Below are positions 59,005-64,000 of a stretch of 64,000 nt of DNA, piece by piece. Within the stretch, counting starts at the first letter, position 1. The number at the start of each line of letters is the position of its first letter. The notes beneath the pieces are model-generated. The model did no database searches, had not been told where the DNA came from, and was given only the letters and a program-made list of their open reading frames with translations. The position numbers were made by a program, and so were the translations under genes. Source of the stretch: Pseudopyrenochaeta lycopersici (taxonomy: Eukaryota; Ascomycota; Dothideomycetes; Pleosporales; Pseudopyrenochaetaceae); assembly GCA_003313425.1 (NCBI GenBank), contig NHZP01000009.1, forward strand, positions 434,001 to 498,000, read 5' to 3'.

Positions 59005-61173
59005 ATGGCGCCGCTTGAGCAGCAATGGGTCAAGGTCCAGCAGAAAACATTCACCAAATGGTGCGCAACCCCTCCCCGCCTTCATGTATACTTTTGCTAC
59101 AGCACATTGCTAACCGGACCGCTGCAGGCTGAATAGCAAGCTCAAGAACCGTGCGGTCGAAATCCATGACCTGATCACAGATCTCTCTGATGGCGTACGT
59201 GCCCCACCCGACCCTGAAAGCGGCTCTCATATGAACATCACGAACGCTGGAGTTATTGACGCCTCCTAGATCATGCTCATACATCTCCTTGAGATCCTGA
59301 GTAACGAATCCCTCGGTAGATATGCTTCCCGTCCGAAATTGCGAGTACAGAAGTTCGAAAATGTCAACAAGTCGCTCGATTACATCCGGAGTAGGGGGAT
59401 CCAAATGACCAATATTGGTGCAGAGGATGTGGTGGATGGCAATAGCAAGATCATTCTGGGATTGATATGGACCCTCATTCTGCGATTCACAATCAGTGAC
59501 ATCAACGAGGAGGGTCTTAGCGCAAAGGAGGGTCTCCTGCTGTGGTGTCAGAGGAAGACAGCATGCTATGATGAGGTCGAAGTGAGGGACTTCTCGACAA
59601 GCTGGAATAACGGACTGGCATTGTAGGTACTAAGGACTCTTTGGCCAGTAGCAGAGCTAACAGATACAAAAGCTGCGCGCTCCTCGACATCCACAGACCA
59701 GATCTGATCGACTACGACAGCCTTGATAAGAGCGACCATCGCGGAAACATGCAACTCGCCTTTGACATTGCCTCAAAGGAAATCGGAATTCCTGACCTGC
59801 TCGACGTAGAAGACGTGTGCGACGTAGCAAAGCCGGATGAGCGCTCCCTCATGACATACATTGCCTACTGGTTCCACGCCTTCTCACAAATGGAGCGTGT
59901 TGAGAATGCAGGACGACGAGTGGAAAAGTTTGTGGCGAACATGCAAGGAGCATGGCAGATGCAGAACGACTTTGAGAGACGCATGCGTGAACTTCTCGGC
60001 CAGATTGCCAAGCAACGGACGCAATGGGAGGAAGCCAAGTTTGATGGATCGTACACAGATGCTAGGAACCAGTCAACAGAGTTCACAGCTTGGAAGCGCA
60101 AGAGCAAGCGGACATGGGTAGCCGAGAAGTCAGATTTAGTCGGGCTTCTTGGCAACATCAAGACAAAGCTGGCTACATATAGACTGCGACCATATGACCC
60201 ACCAGCAGAGCTGAGTTTGGAGGCACTTGACACAGCATGGACGGGGTTAATGAAGGCGGAACGACAACGCTCCCAGGTCATCAACGAAACCATTCGCGAC
60301 ATCAAGAATGCGCTGCGGAAATCATTCGCCGACAAAGCCAATGATTTCGCGCTAGCCCTGAACACCTTGTCTACATCGATATCTGCGCTTGAAGGCGATG
60401 TTGACGATCAATTGGAACACACCAAGGAGATCAGCAAGTCATTGACGCCATTGGACGAATACCTAAACCTCATTGCATCGATTGACGAGCAATGTGCAGA
60501 AGCCAACATCGAAGAGAACGACTTTACCACATACACATATGACGAACTAGAATACGAGCTGAGCCTGGTGCGTAGTTCGGTATCCAAGAAGCTCGCATTC
60601 CTGGAAAACCAAATGGTCGCTCGAAACATGACAAATCTCACCCCGATACAACTCGAAGAGTTTGAGTCCGTCTTCCGGCATTTCGATCGTGACCTGTCAA
60701 ATTCGTTGGCAGAGCTAGAATTCTCGGCGGCATTGGCGAGTTTGGGTCTGGTCTACGATGAGGAAGAGATGCACGAGAGGTTCCGTGAGACGAGTGGCGG
60801 TCGCGATTATGTTACATTCGAGCAGTTCATTCGCTTCATGGTAGATGAGACGGAAGATCAAAATACAGCTGAACAGGTGTTTGAGTCTTTCAAGGAAGTT
60901 GCCGATGGCAAGGTGAGTTTATGTTTCTCGGCATCGGCTCCATCAATGCAATCAATTTATGCTAACGAATCCCAGCCCTACGTCACCGAGCTTGATCTCC
61001 GACACTCCCTAGTTCCCGACGAGGTCATCGAGGACCTCATTGCTACCATGCCGGAGCACAAGGGACCCGATATGCAAGAAGACCGTGACATACCCAAGTA
61101 CGATTACATCACGTACATGGAACGGTACATGGGCGGCAAAGGCAACGGCACCAGCCAAGTGAATGGCGGATAG
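59005..61173 (+). CDS. acnA: Alpha-actinin
   Basis: Actin cross-linker of the contractile ring, needed for septation and polarity in filamentous fungi. Five exons: 59005-59060, 59128-59194, 59270-59622, 59673-60912 and 60976-61173, totalling 637 residues. The N-terminal short exons rebuild the first calponin-homology domain (WVKVQQKTFTKWLNSKLK, then DLITDLSDGIMLIHLLEILS). The second CH domain follows (GLLLWCQRKTACY, WNNGLAFCALLDIHRPDLIDY). Spectrin-like helical repeats occupy about 245-480. EF-hand-like motifs come after that, with DRDLSNSLAELE near 495 keeping several ligand positions. As in other fungi there are fewer spectrin repeats than in animal actinins. Confidence 0.95.
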
Positions 61174-61599
61174 AATCCGTGGAGTCCTCGGCAAAGAATT
61201 CTTCTCACACCGGCGTTTGTGTAGCGCCATCGTGTGCGCTGACACATTTTGGAAGAGGCGAAATTGGATATTAGCCTTTGGGTCTTGGGTAGTGTAGCGT
61301 TGGTTTGATTGGTTTTGTTTTTCAATTCTGCGTTTTGCATAGCGACTATCTGGGCACCGGTCCTGGACACTCGTTCTCTACATTGGATGCGTGGAGGATC
61401 GGTCTTGGAGTACAGGCACTCAAATTCATCCTTGGATACCATGCAAATACATCATCATGACACAGTCATGCCCTATACTTTAATGTAATATTGTCTATTG
61501 CAAGGTAGGTGCTTCATAGTGCTGAGAATGCTGATTGCTTCTTTTCATCTGTTCCTGGCCAACGATCTTCTCCACTTCCGTCGTCTTATTGCCTTAACT
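61174..61599. other. Convergent 3' flanks
   Basis: 426 bp between the stops of alpha-actinin and the ceramidase, with 3' UTRs only. Confidence 0.5.
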
Positions 61600-62656
61600 T
61601 CAAGATTCGTGCGTCTTCTTACTTTTCCTATGGACTACAGGTAGCGACGTAAAAAAAGAAGGCCAGTGTAATACTACGTCGTCTTGTGTGCCCTCCTGGT
61701 AGTATCGGAGCCAAGTCAGCCATACGAGAGTATAGTGAACGGAAAGAGCAGTCAATAAATGCCTGGATTGTGTTAACACATAGAGCATCCAAAGGAATGG
61801 GAAATCGTTACCACCATCCATGCCCCTCGAGCAATATTCCCCATGGCAACCCCATAGCTCTTCTCCAAGCTCGTAGCCGGGAACAAAGAGTGTTGTCCAG
61901 AGTCCAAAGCAGAAAGGCTAGCCCCACGGTCGCAACACCACAAAACGCCACTGCTCTCATTCTACGAAGCGTAGATGCATTTTCTTGTCTGTCCCTCTGT
62001 GATAGAGAGGCCTTCTCAATTGGACCTGGGCGCAGCAAAGACTCCATCTCATATACCCCTTTGAATATGACTGTTGCCGCAAGCATCGCGAAGGCGTTTT
62101 CATGGAAGACCGGATCTTTCAGATAGTGGTAATACAACGTCAGAAATACGCTGAAGGAGACGGTGAATACTAGTACAAGGGATTTGTACCCCGTGCTCTT
62201 ATTGAAAGAAAATAGCGCATAGAAGGTCGTAGACGTAAGATATATCATCGACAATTCATCAAGGAGTTGCATCCAGTCTTTGGCACATCAGAATAGCACT
62301 CCGGGGGCCAAGATCAGTCTTACAATTGAGGGTCATGTGGAACAAAAAGCTCCCGACGCCGATGAAAAGCATGTTGAAGAATGCAACCTGCCAGGCAACA
62401 TCATGCTTGTTCTGTCTGCAATTTTGAATTCCCCGCACGGCAAGATAGATGAAGAACAAATTTGTCATTGTATTCACAATCTCGGCCGTGTAAATAGTAG
62501 CGTAGTAATCCTATAATGTACTCAGCTTTCTCCATAGTCGTAGGGGAGAAGGCTGTTGGGGCGTACTTCTTCACACCAGTTTAGGGTAGCAGTGGCTGGG
62601 CTCCAGAAGCCATCGCTGGCTGGGGGGTATGCAAATGATAGAGAGGGCAACGACAT
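61600..62656 (-). CDS. Alkaline ceramidase (YPC1/YDC1 type)
   Basis: ER membrane enzyme that hydrolyses ceramide or phytoceramide to a sphingoid base and fatty acid. Four exons: 62656-62567, 62510-62324, 62277-61812 and 61762-61600, giving 301 residues. The N-terminus GFWSPATATLNWCEEDYY is typical. Family catalytic zinc-site residues are visible: His88 in FHMTLN, Asp99 in MQLLDELSMIYL, and His245 and His249 in GHGWWHLLTA. About seven hydrophobic helices fit the family. It is convergent with alpha-actinin. An in-frame upstream Met exists, but the ATG at 62656 (MSLPSLSFAYPP) gives the expected length. Confidence 0.93.
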
Positions 62657-63710
62657 TTTCGTTCCGCTAGAAGCAAGAGAAAGACATGAATGCGCAAGAC
62701 GTCGTGGTGCGAGTGGTAAAGTCCAGGCGGCGGTCGAGGCACTTGGAAATGCACATGTAACACCTTGCAAAAGCGGCGCCTCGGCACCCAACACACCCCA
62801 GTCATACAGGGGAACGCAGCAACCCAAAAGGCGCCCAGGTATGTCATCAAAACTAGTGCCTTTTTCGGCAGCTCCTACGGACGTTATGTAGACCAGCCTC
62901 AGCTACAATTTTAGTGGAAAGAAAGCATTGGCAGAAGCGAAGTGACAAAATGCAGAAAGAAATGCGTTTATCCATTTCTACGAGGTGAGCTAAAATTTAA
63001 GTTGGTTGCTGAAAATAGTTTTAGCTCAAGTTTAAGATAAGCACGAATTAAATGACTGCAGAAAGGCTCTACAGAATTATCGTCCTCCTCCCCCAGGTGG
63101 CCATCTGCAAGCTCTTGGCTCCAACGCCACAGTGATACCATAGCTTTTGGGTAAGGTCGCTCACATACCAGATATGCCTGACACCCACAGTAATATCAAT
63201 GTACAAGGGTGCAGATGACTCAATTAGCTGAACGGCAGTGAAAATGGTAGCTATTGATATTCTGCAGCAAACTATCTTCAATAAGGATTTCCAAACTCGC
63301 AAGCCTTTAGCACAACAGATAGAAAAAGCAGAGTAGATGTGTTCATATATATCTGTTTCAAAATTTACAACAAAAGCCATGAAAGCTTCACAAATACCTC
63401 AAACTATTCGATGATAGGCCACCATTGTATCTCACGTCTGTGGATGCGGCTCTGGGCGGTGAAAACTAATTGACTAGAATTTCTCCCTTCGATTAGCGCC
63501 GTATCACCCATTTACAAGCAAACTCCCTCCGTGCCGCAAGCCTCTCGCCCTTCGATCAGCCTGCACCGCCGAATCTCAGATTTCTCAGATCTTCTTCGTA
63601 TACATGCGTAACCATATCATTGACTTTCCCAGTCAACTCGAACTCACACACCCACAAGCAGAATTGTAGCAACTCAGTCTTTCCTACGAGACTGTCAAGG
63701 TCTTTGCAGA
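62657..63710. other. Intergenic between ceramidase and SDR genes
   Basis: 1.05 kb divergent region holding the promoters of both flanking genes. A 103-codon minus frame near 63069-63380 has no recognisable features. Confidence 0.5.
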
Positions 63711-64000
63711 ATGGGGCTTTCACAGAAAACTGTACTCGTTGTTGGTAGGTTCACCGAACACAATCTCGCTATATACCTAGTCTAACATGACCTAAGGAGC
63801 TAACAGAGGTATCGGATTGACTTTCATAAAGACACTAAAGGAACGAGGTTGGTCGACGATTGGGTCAATTCGGCCTGAAACCCGCGGCGATGCTTCTGTT
63901 GAAGAGGTGCGTACGACACAGATATAGAGCAAGAAAATATTGACTCGCGACCCAATAGCTGGCCGCTACCGGATCTCGAATCGTCCAGATTGATTACAAA
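63711..64000 (+). CDS. Short-chain dehydrogenase/reductase, 5' part
   Basis: NAD(P)-dependent oxidoreductase with a Rossmann fold. Visible exons are 63711-63744, 63797-63906 and 63959 to the window end, giving the first 62 residues. The spliced sequence places the dinucleotide-binding motif at the start: TVLVVGANRGIGLTF (GxxxGxG), then a KTLKERGWSTIGSIRPETR segment whose Arg after the second beta-strand hints at NADPH preference, and GSRIVQIDYK. The catalytic YxxxK region lies outside the window, so substrate class cannot be given. Confidence 0.85.

Noticed and set aside
58657..59085. 142-codon minus-strand frame between antiporter and alpha-actinin
   Set aside because: It overlaps the alpha-actinin first exon and the divergent promoter, and shows no family features.

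Overview
The window is nuclear DNA of a filamentous ascomycete, most likely a dothideomycete (Pleosporales-like). Its genes are compact, with short GT-AG introns of about 43-130 bp. Homologues typical of filamentous fungi are present: a CENP-A histone, a Cla4 kinase with PH and CRIB domains, an RTA1-like protein, F-box proteins, a 6-MSAS-type polyketide synthase and secreted enzymes. The taxonomic placement is inferred from gene content, not from a marker sequence. No rRNA, tRNA, CRISPR or intact transposon was recognised.

Left part (1-12 kb), mostly housekeeping: an ALE1/SLC4-type lysophospholipid acyltransferase (-) is divergent from the spliceosomal cyclophilin CWC27 (+). They are followed by a small basic protein (+), a secreted beta-propeller protein (+), a secreted S1/P1 nuclease (-), a derlin (-) and centromeric histone CENP-A (+).

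Secondary-metabolism candidate (12.6-27.3 kb): an mpaB/rubber-oxygenase-family membrane protein (+), a 2.7 kb gap, a single-module partially reducing PKS of the 6-methylsalicylic acid synthase architecture (+), a small caleosin-like protein (+), a 14-TM MFS exporter (+), and a convergent secreted protein resembling fungal saponin hydrolases (-). No P450 and no local zinc-cluster regulator were seen. The two candidate oxidative tailoring enzymes belong to families known or expected to use heme b. Cluster membership is inferred from adjacency only.

Middle (27.8-38 kb): a broken F-box/LRR-like fragment with an in-frame stop, a DUF89/ARMT1-type damage-control phosphatase, an F-box-like protein, a secreted galactose oxidase with all copper and cofactor residues visible, and an F-box protein with an acidic tail.

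Gene-poor interval (38-52.5 kb): about 14.5 kb holding an RTA1-like gene with a one-base frameshift, a possible aldo-keto reductase relic, and a gene with a fungal transcription-factor-like domain but no visible zinc cluster.

Right part (52.5-64 kb), housekeeping again: Cla4 kinase (-), a monovalent cation/H+ antiporter (-), alpha-actinin (+), alkaline ceramidase (-), and the 5' end of a short-chain dehydrogenase that runs off the window. Exon boundaries were derived by hand from splice motifs, reading frame and family conservation. For most multi-exon genes the exon lengths sum to an exact codon multiple.
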